From contig CANLUH010000005.1 in assembly GCA_947494205.1 (NCBI GenBank), positions 124,001-188,000 on the forward strand: DNA of 64,000 nt, written 5' to 3'. Positions 28,813-38,189 of this stretch are shown piece by piece. Each line of letters begins with the position of its first letter. Positions within the stretch are counted from its first letter, which is position 1. Made by a program: the position numbers and the translations under genes. This DNA comes from an uncultured Flavobacteriaceae bacterium. Lineage in GTDB: Bacteria > Bacteroidota > Bacteroidia > Flavobacteriales > Flavobacteriaceae. Under the pieces are notes generated by a model. That model did no database searches. It had not been told where the DNA came from and was given only the letters and a program-made list of their open reading frames with translations.

Positions 28813-30441
28813 CTATTTTTTAGAGACTATAAAATAACGACTAAACAAACGCTTATTATATTGTTTAGAATCTTTGTTGGCATGGTTTAAATCGTAGGTA
28901 GTAATTTCTTTAACGTTGAAATTAGTATATAAAATGTCTTTTTGTTTTTCGGTCATGTCGTTAACCAAAACACCAAATTCTGCTTTGGTAGGAAAAACAT
29001 AAGCATTATCCTTTATTGGAATTTGTTTAATAATACCACCGTAACTCCAAATGGTTTCTGGTGCAATATAATTATAGGCGTATAGTTCTATGCCACGTAA
29101 TTCGTTTTCGGCTCTTAAATCTGAAATAGATTTGTAATTTTCGCTTCTTAATTGCTCTACAATTGGTAAGCCAAAAGTAAATACAGCTGCAAAGAAAACA
29201 ACTGTAGACAGAAATACGTTTTTAATATCCTTTTGTTTTAATTGCATAAAAATATACACACCAATAAAAGGGAATAACATAGCTGCTATTATAAACCAAA
29301 GGTTTTGTGTTTCTACTTTTAATACAAAATAGAGTATAAATGGTAAAGCGATAGAAATTATTGCAATAAGACCAAAGTTAAAATATACAGGAATAGTTTC
29401 TCGCTTGTCCTTTAAAGTTTTAAATTTTCTAAATAAATATTCGATATAAAACCCAATATTAAATGCCAAAGGAATAAGCACTGGCATTAAATAGCGGGAC
29501 TTTTTTTCTGGTATTATAGAAAGTAAAATTACAGCAAAAATGGTCCATAGAAAACTTAGTTTATAGGCTTTGTAATGCGATACTCTTGTTTTTAAATAAG
29601 GATATATTAAACTAATTACTGCAGGAATGGTCCATAAGCCACTTTGTGTAAAAAAGCTCCAATAGTAGTAAAATGGTCTTACGTTATAACTCGTCCAATT
29701 TCCTGTTTCTTTGCTAGTAATAGCGTTAAAAGTTTCTGGGTCTTGTAAACGTACATATAAGTACCACCAGCCACCAACAACTAATGCAACAATAAGTGTA
29801 CTCACTAAAGCGGTTGCTTTACGTTTTATGTACTTATATTTTAAACTAAACCCATAAGCTAATAAAAAGGGGAGTAGCAAGGCGTAAAACGATACAGGGC
29901 CTTTACATAGTATAGATAAACCTATAAAAACACCTGCTTGTAATGCGTTTTTCCAGTTAGCATCTTCTTTTTTAAAGACCTTATTGAGGTTATATATTGC
30001 AATTAGCATGAAGCCATGAGCAAAAATATCCCAAGGGGCTTCTATAGTAATACCAATAACATAGAATGATGTCACAACTACTAAAGCGTTTATCATGCTG
30101 TGCATTCTACTTTTTAAGATGCTACGCGATAAATAAAACATATAATTACCAACAATCATGACCATAAAAACAGCAGGCAAACGCATGCCGAAAACACTTT
30201 TTACTCCAAAAATCATAGATGATAAAGCAGATAACCAAGTTGGTAATGGCGGCTTTTGGTAACGTGCTTCACCGTTCATAGTTGTTAATATCCAATTATC
30301 ATTTTCTATCATTTCTCGTGCAGTAATAAAATTACGTGCTTCCATAATAGTAACTTGTAATGTCTCTAAGTTTGGTAATAGCATTAGTGCTACAAATAAA
30401 CTAAGAAACAGGATTGGATATTTTTTTAAAGTTTTAAGCAT
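28813..30441 (-). CDS. GT39/ArnT-like membrane glycosyltransferase
   Basis: A 542-aa integral membrane protein with about 12 hydrophobic helices in the N-terminal two thirds and a small C-terminal periplasmic part. It has the family's first-loop signature (EARNFITAREMIENDNW) and the following YQKPPLPTWL. Members move a sugar from a polyprenyl-phosphate donor onto lipid A or protein. It is the third gene of a GT2-LAB_N-GT39 operon and overlaps the preceding gene by 8 bases. The acceptor is probably lipid A, by context only. Confidence 0.85.
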   Translation of the reverse strand: MLKTLKKYPILFLSLFVALMLLPNLETLQVTIMEARNFITAREMIENDNWILTTMNGEARYQKPPLPTWLSALSSMIFGVKSVFGMRLPAVFMVMIVGNYMFYLSRSILKSRMHSMINALVVVTSFYVIGITIEAPWDIFAHGFMLIAIYNLNKVFKKEDANWKNALQAGVFIGLSILCKGPVSFYALLLPFLLAYGFSLKYKYIKRKATALVSTLIVALVVGGWWYLYVRLQDPETFNAITSKETGNWTSYNVRPFYYYWSFFTQSGLWTIPAVISLIYPYLKTRVSHYKAYKLSFLWTIFAVILLSIIPEKKSRYLMPVLIPLAFNIGFYIEYLFRKFKTLKDKRETIPVYFNFGLIAIISIALPFILYFVLKVETQNLWFIIAAMLFPFIGVYIFMQLKQKDIKNVFLSTVVFFAAVFTFGLPIVEQLRSENYKSISDLRAENELRGIELYAYNYIAPETIWSYGGIIKQIPIKDNAYVFPTKAEFGVLVNDMTEKQKDILYTNFNVKEITTYDLNHANKDSKQYNKRLFSRYFIVSKK

Positions 30442-31057
30442 CTTGTTTTTTTAATAAAATAAGATTTCTAACATAAATGGTAGCTCCTAAAATATGACCT
30501 ACAAATAATACAGGATCTTTTCTAAAAATGGCATAGGTTAAAATTAACAAAGAGCCAATAAGGCTTAATGCCCAAAACCCTAATGGTAATGAGGATTCTT
30601 TTTTCTTTTCAGAATATAGCCATTGGAACACAAAACGTAAGGTAAATACAATTTGAGATACAATCCCTAATGCTAGTAACCAAAACGGTATGTCTTCGTT
30701 TTTAAATAACAGTGCAATGTCTATTTTATTATTATTGTAATAGAAAATAACAACAAAAACCGGCATTAAGAATAAAATCCATTGTAATAATTTAGGCACT
30801 TTTTGCCACTGGTTTTGTAATTGTAAATTACGTATGTATATATAATAGGTTAAGCCTTGACCTAGCATAATGGCAAAATCGTTACGTAAATAACCGTATA
30901 TAAATAACAGAAAAGAGGCCATTAAACTTAAGGACCAAAATAAACTTGGTGTAATAACTTTTTTCTGTTTCTCGCTGGTTATCCATTGTACTATTAATCG
31001 AGAAGAGAAAAGTATTTGTGCTAAAAAGCCAACGCTATATATTATCCAGTCGCTCAT
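30434..31057 (-). CDS. LAB_N (lipid-A-disaccharide synthase N-terminal-like) membrane protein
   Basis: A 207-aa protein with six or so transmembrane helices. It contains two copies of the LAB_N motif: GFLAQILFSSRLIVQWITSEK near the N terminus and GIVSQIVFTLRFVFQWLYSEK in the middle, each followed by a P..FW.LSL.(A/G)S segment. LAB_N proteins are small, usually linked to polyprenyl-P-sugar transfer; their biochemical role is unproven. It shares one base with the gene before and overlaps the GT39 gene after it, so all three are translated as one unit. Confidence 0.85.
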   Translation of the reverse strand: MSDWIIYSVGFLAQILFSSRLIVQWITSEKQKKVITPSLFWSLSLMASFLLFIYGYLRNDFAIMLGQGLTYYIYIRNLQLQNQWQKVPKLLQWILFLMPVFVVIFYYNNNKIDIALLFKNEDIPFWLLALGIVSQIVFTLRFVFQWLYSEKKKESSLPLGFWALSLIGSLLILTYAIFRKDPVLFVGHILGATIYVRNLILLKKQDA

Positions 31058-31770
31058 TAGGCTTTTTTAGCAATGGCGTAGTTAATATATTTTTTCTTCA
31101 TCCATAGGTAAGCAAAGCAATCCATTAAAGGACCAAGAAGTCTGTTCCATAATCCGTATTTAGCTTCGCCAGCAATACGCGGAAAATGTTGTACAGGAAT
31201 TTGTTTTATAGTCCCATTTTGTAATAAAATCATAGCAGGTAAAAAACGATGCAATCCTTTAAACATAGGAATTCGTTTTGCGAAATCTGTTTTTATTACT
31301 TTAAGCGGGCAACCAGTATCGTCCATACCATCGTGCGTAAAACTTCTACGGATACCATTGGCTATTTTAGACGACATATTTTTTACAAAACTATCTTTTC
31401 TATTGGCTCTCACGCCAGTTACCAAATCATTAGGACCTATATGCTCTAAAAGTAAATTAAAGTCTGAAGGTGCCGTTTGTAGATCAGAATCGATATAACC
31501 TACCAATTCGGTTTCGGTATGATCAAATCCAGCTTTTATTGCAGCACTTAATCCACGATTTTCTTTAAACAGAATATAAGAGAACTCTGGGTTGCGAGAA
31601 CAAATGTCCTCTATTATAGCTTGACTTTTGTCTTTAGAGCCATCGTTTACAAACAATATTTTAGTTGCTTTAGTTGCTATTTTGGTATAGGCTAGTAATT
31701 CTGTCTCAACACGTAATAAATTGTCTTCTTCGTTATAAACAGGAACAACTATTGTAAAATGATAACTCAT
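31057..31770 (-). CDS. GT2 glycosyltransferase, polyprenyl-phosphate sugar synthase type
   Basis: A 237-aa protein with a GT-A fold: TIVVPVYNEEDNLLRVE at the start, FVNDGSKD, GYIDSDLQTAP (the DxD region) and FPRIAGEAKYGLWNRLLG. This matches the DPM1/ArnC group that loads a sugar onto undecaprenyl phosphate at the inner face of the membrane. Unlike ArnC (about 320 aa) it lacks C-terminal transmembrane helices. With the LAB_N and GT39 proteins it makes a complete load, move and transfer set for envelope glycolipid modification. Confidence 0.88.
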   Translation of the reverse strand: MSYHFTIVVPVYNEEDNLLRVETELLAYTKIATKATKILFVNDGSKDKSQAIIEDICSRNPEFSYILFKENRGLSAAIKAGFDHTETELVGYIDSDLQTAPSDFNLLLEHIGPNDLVTGVRANRKDSFVKNMSSKIANGIRRSFTHDGMDDTGCPLKVIKTDFAKRIPMFKGLHRFLPAMILLQNGTIKQIPVQHFPRIAGEAKYGLWNRLLGPLMDCFAYLWMKKKYINYAIAKKA

Positions 31771-32002
31771 AAGTTCTAATTAATCTTACAAATGTATTGT
31801 TTTTTTAAGAATAGAAAATGAGTATCAAATAAAATATGTTTCTTTGTAGTAAATAAGCACAATTTATAAGGAGAAAAGTCTAGTTTATTTACTAGATTTA
31901 AAGTGTAAAATACAAAAGTGCTTCAAGTAAAAAATAATGTGAACACATTTTTTAAACTTGAATTTGTATACCATTAATTTCTAAGACATAAAATAGACAT
32001 AA

Positions 32003-32944
32003 ATGAATATATTAGTAACAGGAGCATCTGGTTTTATAGGCTCTCACACTAGCGAACGATTAGCAAGCTTAGGACACCATGTTATTGGAGTCGATAATTT
32101 TAACGATTATTATAGCTTAGATTTAAAGCAGTTAAATGCAAAAGCATTAAGCGATAAAGGTGTTACTATTATAAAAAAGGATTTAAGAGATGAAGATTTA
32201 ACAGAAGTGTTACCAAAAGATATCGATTACATCTTTCATTTTGCTGCACAACCAGGAATCTCTTTAACGTCTACTTTTGAAGACTATTTTACAAATAACA
32301 TTATTGCAACCAAAAACTTAATTGATTATGCATTACAGCTTAACAATTTAAAATTGTTTGTAAATATTGGAACATCTTCAATTTACGGATTGGAAGCAAC
32401 ATTTCCTGAAAGTATTGCTCCAAAACCAGCATCGCATTATGGTGTTACTAAATTAACTGCGGAACAGTTAGTGCTTCAAAAAAGTAGGGAGAAACAATTT
32501 GACTCTTGTTCATTGCGATTATATTCTGTAATTGGTCCTAGAGAGCGCCCAGAAAAAATGTATACTAAATTAATTGCTTGTGCTTATAATAAAACGGCTT
32601 TTCCTTTATATGAAGGCAGCGCGGCACATTTAAGAAGCTTTACTTATGTAGGAGATATTGTAGATGGTATAGTAAGTGTTATAGGTAATGAAACCAAAGT
32701 AAATGGAGAAATTATAAACCTAGGAACAGAAGTAGAGCATACTACACAAGATGGTATTGATGCCGTTGAAGAAGTTATTGGCGAAAAAATAAATATAGAC
32801 CACGTAGCGGCTAGAGCTGGAGATCAATTACGAACTAAAGCGAATATAGACAAAGCAAGGAGGTTGTTAAATTACAATCCGCAAACAACACTTTTAGAGG
32901 GGGTTAGAGCACAGGTAGAATGGTATAAAGCTAATTTTTTGTAG
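32003..32944 (+). CDS. NAD-dependent sugar-nucleotide epimerase/dehydratase
   Basis: A 313-aa short-chain dehydrogenase of the extended type. Rossmann motif TGASGFIGSH at residues 6-15, catalytic Ser/Thr in IGTSSIYG, the YxxxK pair in SHYGVTKLTAE, and RLYSVIGPRERPEKM. It is similar in layout to UDP-glucuronate 4-epimerase or GDP-mannose-type enzymes, but substrate specificity cannot be read from the sequence. It is divergent from the glycosyltransferase operon and may supply sugar for the same envelope pathway. Confidence 0.85.
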   Translation: MNILVTGASGFIGSHTSERLASLGHHVIGVDNFNDYYSLDLKQLNAKALSDKGVTIIKKDLRDEDLTEVLPKDIDYIFHFAAQPGISLTSTFEDYFTNNIIATKNLIDYALQLNNLKLFVNIGTSSIYGLEATFPESIAPKPASHYGVTKLTAEQLVLQKSREKQFDSCSLRLYSVIGPRERPEKMYTKLIACAYNKTAFPLYEGSAAHLRSFTYVGDIVDGIVSVIGNETKVNGEIINLGTEVEHTTQDGIDAVEEVIGEKINIDHVAARAGDQLRTKANIDKARRLLNYNPQTTLLEGVRAQVEWYKANFL

Positions 32945-32953
32945 ATTTAATCT

Positions 32954-33757
32954 ATGAAAAGCTTTAAAAAAGTAGCGACATTAACCTTATTTCTATCCTT
33001 AATAGCCAGTTTTGTACTCTATAAAGCTGATGTTTTTACGTTTAAAAAACAAAAAGAGCCTTCAGAATTTATAGTTAGTAATTTTATTGCGAAGCAAGAT
33101 TCTTTAGATAAGGATAGACGATTATTAATTGATTATGTTTTTCACTTAGACATTAATAAATCAAATCTTACTGTAGAAAAAAGACTAGTAAAAACATTTA
33201 CTTTAGAAACTTGGGATACTCAATTAATTTCGAGTAGTAAATCTTTTCAAGTGCATAAAAATTGGGAGATTCCTCAATATGCCTCTAAAAATGATAGTAT
33301 TGTTAAAAAACTGAAAGAACATAGAGTTAAACGAGTACGATTTACAACGAATAAGGTTTTTGATGGTGAGGCTAATGATTCCGATTTATTTGAAGTAATC
33401 ATGTTTGTTGAAAATAAAACTTTAAAAAGTAATAGCAGCTTAGAGTTACATATAAAGGAACAAGGTATGGTTAATTTATATTGGAAGAAATTTACTGAAA
33501 GCCAAGTCGAGATTAATGATTATAATAATCCAAATGGAGTTCTAGTTGATAGAAAAAAAGTTAACCAATTTTTAAAATGGTATCAAAAATTTAAATTAAA
33601 ACAGGAAAAAGAAAAAGAAAAGAAATTAGCTATAATGTTTAGTTCTAAAAGTGGACCAGTTGAAATTAAGGATATTACCAAAACGAAAGAATCTACTGAA
33701 TATCTAGAAAAAAAGAAATTGTTTAAGGAAAAACTTGAGAAATACCTAGAGATTTAA
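32954..33757 (+). CDS. Membrane-anchored protein of unknown function (tandem paralogue A)
   Basis: A 267-aa protein with an N-terminal membrane anchor (VATLTLFLSLIASFVLYKA) and a charged extracytoplasmic body, with Lys/Glu-rich helices at the end. It is a paralogue of the next gene: both share ATLTLFLSLIASFVLY.ADVF, a DKRL/DRRL..DYV segment and KTFTLETWD. Ten bases separate it from the epimerase. I recognise no domain. Probably formed by recent tandem duplication, since the first 20 residues are almost identical. Confidence 0.6.
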   Translation: MKSFKKVATLTLFLSLIASFVLYKADVFTFKKQKEPSEFIVSNFIAKQDSLDKDRRLLIDYVFHLDINKSNLTVEKRLVKTFTLETWDTQLISSSKSFQVHKNWEIPQYASKNDSIVKKLKEHRVKRVRFTTNKVFDGEANDSDLFEVIMFVENKTLKSNSSLELHIKEQGMVNLYWKKFTESQVEINDYNNPNGVLVDRKKVNQFLKWYQKFKLKQEKEKEKKLAIMFSSKSGPVEIKDITKTKESTEYLEKKKLFKEKLEKYLEI

Positions 33758-33760
33758 TTT

Positions 33761-34555
33761 ATGAATTACTTAAAAAAAGGAGCAACACTAACCTTATTTC
33801 TATCCTTAATAGCAAGTTTTGTATTGTATAGAGCAGATGTTTTTAAGTTTGAAAATACGGAAGATACTCCAAAATTAGTGGTAAGTAATGTTACATTTCC
33901 CAAAGATGCTTTAAATAATGATAAACGATTGATAGTTGATTACGTCCTTAACTTAACAATAGATACCACATATGTTGCCGTTGAGAGAAAAGTAATCAAA
34001 ACATTTACTTTAGAGACTTGGGATTCTAAATCAGTTTCAAGAGATATGTCTTCTACTAAAAATAGTGAACAGTCTTGGTTTACATCTAAAAATAAAACTA
34101 TTATAGAAAAACTAAAAACACACCAAATAAAGAGAACAAGATTTACAAATAATATGGTGTTTGATGCTAACCCTAATGATTCAGATTTATCTGAAGTGAT
34201 ACGATTGCTTGAGAACGGAATATTAAAAAGTAATAGTAGTTTAGAACAGCATATAAACAACAAAGAAATAACAGATTTTTACTGGACTCGCTATAAAAAT
34301 TATAAAATTCAAGTTACTCATCTTAATAATGAAGATGGTATTTTAGTAGATAGAAAAAAAGTAGATGAATTTCTGGATGTTTTCAGAGAAATAGAAAAGA
34401 TTAAAGTTAAAAAGCGAAGTGATATAATGAGTGGCTCTAAAAGTATTCAAGTATTTATAGATACTAAGGAAATAGAAAACCCCACATATGGATACATAAC
34501 ATTAAAGAAAATTTTCAAAGAATTTGCAGAACAACATTTAGGAACGAAATTTTGA
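33761..34555 (+). CDS. Membrane-anchored protein of unknown function (tandem paralogue B)
   Basis: A 264-aa second copy of the preceding protein, with the same anchor (ATLTLFLSLIASFVLYRADVF) and the same middle motifs (FTLETWD, R.RFT.N.VFD, DRKKV..FL). The C-terminal third has diverged more. It begins 3 bases after the first copy ends. Its stop codon overlaps the TTG start of the sterol-desaturase gene, so the block from the epimerase to the desaturase reads as one operon. Function unknown. Confidence 0.6.
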   Translation: MNYLKKGATLTLFLSLIASFVLYRADVFKFENTEDTPKLVVSNVTFPKDALNNDKRLIVDYVLNLTIDTTYVAVERKVIKTFTLETWDSKSVSRDMSSTKNSEQSWFTSKNKTIIEKLKTHQIKRTRFTNNMVFDANPNDSDLSEVIRLLENGILKSNSSLEQHINNKEITDFYWTRYKNYKIQVTHLNNEDGILVDRKKVDEFLDVFREIEKIKVKKRSDIMSGSKSIQVFIDTKEIENPTYGYITLKKIFKEFAEQHLGTKF

Positions 34556-35364
34556 ATTACCTAGAAATCTTAAAATATACGGCTATTAGTTTTGGGTTTT
34601 TAGTACTTGTGTTCTATCCTATGGAACGTATATTTCCTGCTAAAAAAGGGCAGGCATTTTTTAGACCAAATTGGATTTTAGATTTATGTTATTTTCTAGG
34701 GCAGTATATAATTTTTGGAAGCCTTGTATTGTTTGTATTAAGTTATTTTAGCGATTATTTATTAGCAATCATTCCAGAAACATTTAGAACTAAAGTTGCT
34801 TCTCAACCTTATATTTTACAAGCTATAGAAGTTATTGTCTTAAGCGACTTCTGTATCTATTGGGCACATAGATTACAACATCAAGTACCGTTTTTGTGGC
34901 GTTTTCATAAAGTACACCATAGTGCAGAACATTTAGATTGGTTAGCAGCGCACAGAGAACATCCTTTAGATTCTATTTACACCATAGGTATTATTAATTT
35001 ACCAGCGTTTGTATTAGGGTTTCCTCTAGAAACTCTTGGTGGTTTTATAGCCTTTAGAGGGATTTGGGCAATATACATACATTCTAATGTACGCTTGCCT
35101 TTACCTTTTTTGCGTAAACTTATAGGTTCTCCAGAGTTACACCATTGGCATCATGATTTAAATAAAGACGCGGGTAATTACGCTAATATATCACCTTTAA
35201 TGGATGTTGTTTTTGGAACCTATGTTTGTCCAGACAAAGAACCCGAAGCTTTTGGTATTAAAGAAGACTTCTCTAAAAACTATTTAGGACAATTACTCAT
35301 GCCAATGCTACCTAATATGTTGGTAAACAAACTGACAGAGATAAAAAGCCGTTTTAAAAAGTAA
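34552..35364 (+). CDS. Sterol desaturase / fatty acid hydroxylase family protein
   Basis: A 270-aa membrane protein with four or five hydrophobic helices and the three histidine clusters of the di-iron family: HRLQH, HKVHH (with HREH) and HHWHH. Such enzymes hydroxylate or desaturate lipids with O2. It uses a TTG start that overlaps the previous stop (TTGA), a sign of coupled translation. It ends one base before the convergent response regulator. The substrate is unknown; carotenoid, sphingolipid or fatty acid are all possible. Confidence 0.88.
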   Translation: MNYLEILKYTAISFGFLVLVFYPMERIFPAKKGQAFFRPNWILDLCYFLGQYIIFGSLVLFVLSYFSDYLLAIIPETFRTKVASQPYILQAIEVIVLSDFCIYWAHRLQHQVPFLWRFHKVHHSAEHLDWLAAHREHPLDSIYTIGIINLPAFVLGFPLETLGGFIAFRGIWAIYIHSNVRLPLPFLRKLIGSPELHHWHHDLNKDAGNYANISPLMDVVFGTYVCPDKEPEAFGIKEDFSKNYLGQLLMPMLPNMLVNKLTEIKSRFKK

Positions 35365-35365
35365 A

Positions 35366-36010
35366 TTATAACTTTATAATCTTATTCTTAATGGCATAAA
35401 TTACCAATCCAATCCTATTTTTAACTTGAAGTTTAAAAAATAAAGCATCACGATAACCATCTATAGTTTTCGGACTTAAAAACATTTTATCTGCAATCTC
35501 TTTATACGTTAACTCAGTACATACATGTTTTATAAACTCAATCTCACGATCTTTAAGTTGTATTTTAGAATCTTTGTAATCTTCGTTTAAAGTATTAATA
35601 AGTAAGTTAGAAATGTCTTTGGTGTGATAGTAGCCGTTATTTATAACTTCGTTTAAGGCTTCTTCTAAAATACTTTTTTCTACATCTTTAAGTAAATAAC
35701 CCTTAGCGCCAGCTTTCAGCATTTTTATAATAGTATCTTCTTCCTCTTCAACAGAAAGGGCAATGACTTTAATATCTGGGTAATTCTTTTTTAAATATTC
35801 TGTTGTTTCAATACCGTTCATAATTGGCATATTAACATCCATAAGTACTATTGCTGGAATGTTTTTAGGCGTTTTTAATTTCGTAACTAATTCCTTACCG
35901 TGTTTGCATAAGTACAAAACGTTAAAATTATCGAACGAATTAACTAAACTACTTATCGCTTGCGATAATAACATGTGATCTTCTACAATTACTATATTAT
36001 GTGCTTCCAT
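35366..36010 (-). CDS. NarL/LuxR-type response regulator
   Basis: A 214-aa protein. The receiver domain spans about 1-125, with the phosphoacceptor Asp in IVLMDVNMPIMNG, the acidic pair in VIVEDHM, and the Lys in GYLLKDVEKS. The C-terminal LuxR-type HTH is LTYKEIADKMFLSPKTIDGYRD. It lies 12 bases after the histidine kinase and is its likely partner. Targets are not visible in the sequence. Confidence 0.92.
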   Translation of the reverse strand: MEAHNIVIVEDHMLLSQAISSLVNSFDNFNVLYLCKHGKELVTKLKTPKNIPAIVLMDVNMPIMNGIETTEYLKKNYPDIKVIALSVEEEEDTIIKMLKAGAKGYLLKDVEKSILEEALNEVINNGYYHTKDISNLLINTLNEDYKDSKIQLKDREIEFIKHVCTELTYKEIADKMFLSPKTIDGYRDALFFKLQVKNRIGLVIYAIKNKIIKL

Positions 36011-36022
36011 CTGTAAAAGTTT

Positions 36023-36796
36023 TTAGTATACATAATGTATATGTATAGAGGTGCCTTCGCCTACAATAGAGTCTATTGTAGATTCAGCGTTAATTAGTTG
36101 TGCTCTTTTGCAAATATTAGTTAAGCCAATACCTGCATTTTCTATATTTTCTTTATCAAATCCTTTACCATTATCTTTTGCAGTGATATCTATACTTGTT
36201 TCTTTATAATCTATAGTAACACATAGTTTGGTTGCTTTTGCATGTTTTATAGTATTGGAAAAGAATTCTTGTAGAATTCTAAAAAATACTATTTGTACCT
36301 CAGGATTTAATGTTTTTTCTTCTCCTTTTAATTCTAATTTAGCATCTATGTATTGAATACGATTAAACCTGTTAATTTCTTGTTCTACAGCAGTTACTAA
36401 AGAAATGTTTTTTAACGCTTCAGGATTTATTGCCTTAGATAAGGTACGTAATTCTTTTAAACCTTTGTTTAATGTTTCTAAAACAGCATCAATAGTATCT
36501 CCGTTTTGTAACTGTATTTTAGCAAGTGTTATTAATTGTCCAATATTATCATGTAATTCCCAACTAATATTTCTAAAGGTTTCTTCTCTTATTTCTATTT
36601 GTGTTTTTCCTATTTCTTGCTCAAAACGTTTTTCTGATTCTTTTTGTTCTAAGACTAATATGTTTTTTCGTTTTTGAAAAATAATAAATAAGATGATAAT
36701 TATTATGCATAATAAAAGTAAGGTTCCAACTGCAATTACAACTAGATCTTTAACATTGTCAAATTCTTCTAATACTATTATATTACTATAAATCAT
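36023..36796 (-). CDS. Sensor histidine kinase (HisKA_3 type)
   Basis: A 257-aa protein with one N-terminal transmembrane helix (VVIAVGTLLLLCIIIIILFII) and a coiled coil. The phospho-acceptor region is SWELHDNIGQLITLAKIQL. The ATPase domain has the N box EFFSNTIKHAKAT and the G box DNGKGFD. It has no sensor domain of its own, so it probably reads its signal through the 7TM protein encoded just upstream, whose gene overlaps by 11 bases. Confidence 0.9.
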   Translation of the reverse strand: MIYSNIIVLEEFDNVKDLVVIAVGTLLLLCIIIIILFIIFQKRKNILVLEQKESEKRFEQEIGKTQIEIREETFRNISWELHDNIGQLITLAKIQLQNGDTIDAVLETLNKGLKELRTLSKAINPEALKNISLVTAVEQEINRFNRIQYIDAKLELKGEEKTLNPEVQIVFFRILQEFFSNTIKHAKATKLCVTIDYKETSIDITAKDNGKGFDKENIENAGIGLTNICKRAQLINAESTIDSIVGEGTSIHIHYVY

Positions 36797-37454
36797 CTAC
36801 TTTTTGACTATATATAAAACCAATAATGAAACATATATTCATAACTATACTTAAAGTTAATTCAATTGAGAAAATCATACTGTAATCAGCTTCAGGGAAC
36901 ATTTCCCAGTTACTTCGTATAATTCTTGAAGGTATTTTTCCTCCAAAATAAAGTAAGAGACCAATACTAATCCAAAATAGTGAATTCTTTGATATATATA
37001 AAATTGTATTTGTATTAAGTATTTCAATAAAATAAAATAGAATAGTTATTATAACAAAAGCTCCTCCAATAATGAAAGGTATAATTTGTATTTCAGTTAT
37101 ATAGTCTTTGTAAAAAGCATCTATAATGAAGCTCAATATATATATACCTAGAAAAGTATTTATCCATTTCTTATATTTAATATCTTTAACATGAGATTTA
37201 AATAAAAAGAATAAAAAAGAAAAATTAATAACATGATATATGTTATATAATATTGTATTATTTCTTAGAATTTCACTTTCATGAAGATAACGGGCTATAA
37301 ATCCATTTATAGGTATATACCATAGTAATATTAAGAAATATTTTAAAAATGTATTCTTATACTTATAATAATATATAGAGCCTACAATTGCTGTTATAAG
37401 CTCTATATATTTAATGGATTTTCCTAAAGCTTCAAATAAAGTTTCTAGTAGCAT
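36786..37454 (-). CDS. Seven-helix membrane protein, probable sensor partner of the kinase
   Basis: A 222-aa integral membrane protein with seven hydrophobic helices and short loops. I recognise no named family, though the layout resembles bacterial 7TM receptor domains fused to kinases elsewhere. Here the receptor-like part is a separate protein. Its gene overlaps the kinase gene by 11 bases and follows the lipoprotein gene by 27 bases, which supports a four-gene signalling operon. Confidence 0.65.
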   Translation of the reverse strand: MLLETLFEALGKSIKYIELITAIVGSIYYYKYKNTFLKYFLILLWYIPINGFIARYLHESEILRNNTILYNIYHVINFSFLFFLFKSHVKDIKYKKWINTFLGIYILSFIIDAFYKDYITEIQIIPFIIGGAFVIITILFYFIEILNTNTILYISKNSLFWISIGLLLYFGGKIPSRIIRSNWEMFPEADYSMIFSIELTLSIVMNICFIIGFIYSQKVDDL

Positions 37455-37481
37455 AAATTGATTTGGATAAGGTTCTGCTTT

Positions 37482-38189
37482 CTATTTTGGAGGCGGTGCT
37501 AAATCACCCTCATTTAAAATAGTAGGTGTTGTATTAGCCGCTGCCGCTGCCGTAGCTGCATTAGTTAATTGTTGCGATAAACGAGAACCAACTTTTTGTT
37601 GATTGGCACTTTTAGCATATACTTCCATTCTGTCACTTTTTCTATACTCTACCATTAAATCTGTTAGTGGTATAAAATCTCCTTTTACAGGATTATTAGG
37701 ACTATAAGGCTGTATCTCGAAGGGAATATGGTTTATAATATTAAAATCTGGATCATTAAAATTTATTTTGGTAGTAGGAACCATGAAAGACGTTTGATTT
37801 CCAGGATATTTTTCTGAACTACTATTTGGATAAGCAGCATAATAAATACGTATTCCAGATACATTTTTATCTGGATTTCTTCGTTTAATTTTTTCTAAAT
37901 ATTTGATGTAAGCTTTCATAGTTTCTAACGAAAACCAAACAAATTCAGTATCTACAAATTCATCATTATTGTATTCTTCTTTTAATTTATCCTGAAACAA
38001 TTCTAATCTAAAAGTATCATACTCTTGTTTTATAGATAATGCACGTTCTCTAGTAATAAGGTGTTCTTGTAAAGCATCATTATTACTAATAGTGTTTGGT
38101 GAGTCTAAATTTGGAAGCGATTTACAGCCAACAACAGCAATTAACGACAATGTTAGTATAATCACTAACGGAGGGTAAAATTTTTTCAT
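37482..38189 (-). CDS. Lipoprotein with an unrecognised YFSL/YLE/GV domain
   Basis: A 235-aa lipoprotein (lipobox IAVVGC at about 17-22). Residues about 47-140 form a domain also found twice in the divergent neighbour. Its marks are an EY helix, then VWFSLETMKAYIKYLEKI, a GIRIYYAAYPN strand, and NQTSFMVPT. The C terminus is alanine-rich and ends LAPPPK, as in the neighbour (LAPPPR). It is the first gene of the operon with the 7TM protein, kinase and regulator, so it may be the extracytoplasmic signal binder. I know of no assigned function. Confidence 0.65.
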   Translation of the reverse strand: MKKFYPPLVIILTLSLIAVVGCKSLPNLDSPNTISNNDALQEHLITRERALSIKQEYDTFRLELFQDKLKEEYNNDEFVDTEFVWFSLETMKAYIKYLEKIKRRNPDKNVSGIRIYYAAYPNSSSEKYPGNQTSFMVPTTKINFNDPDFNIINHIPFEIQPYSPNNPVKGDFIPLTDLMVEYRKSDRMEVYAKSANQQKVGSRLSQQLTNAATAAAAANTTPTILNEGDLAPPPK

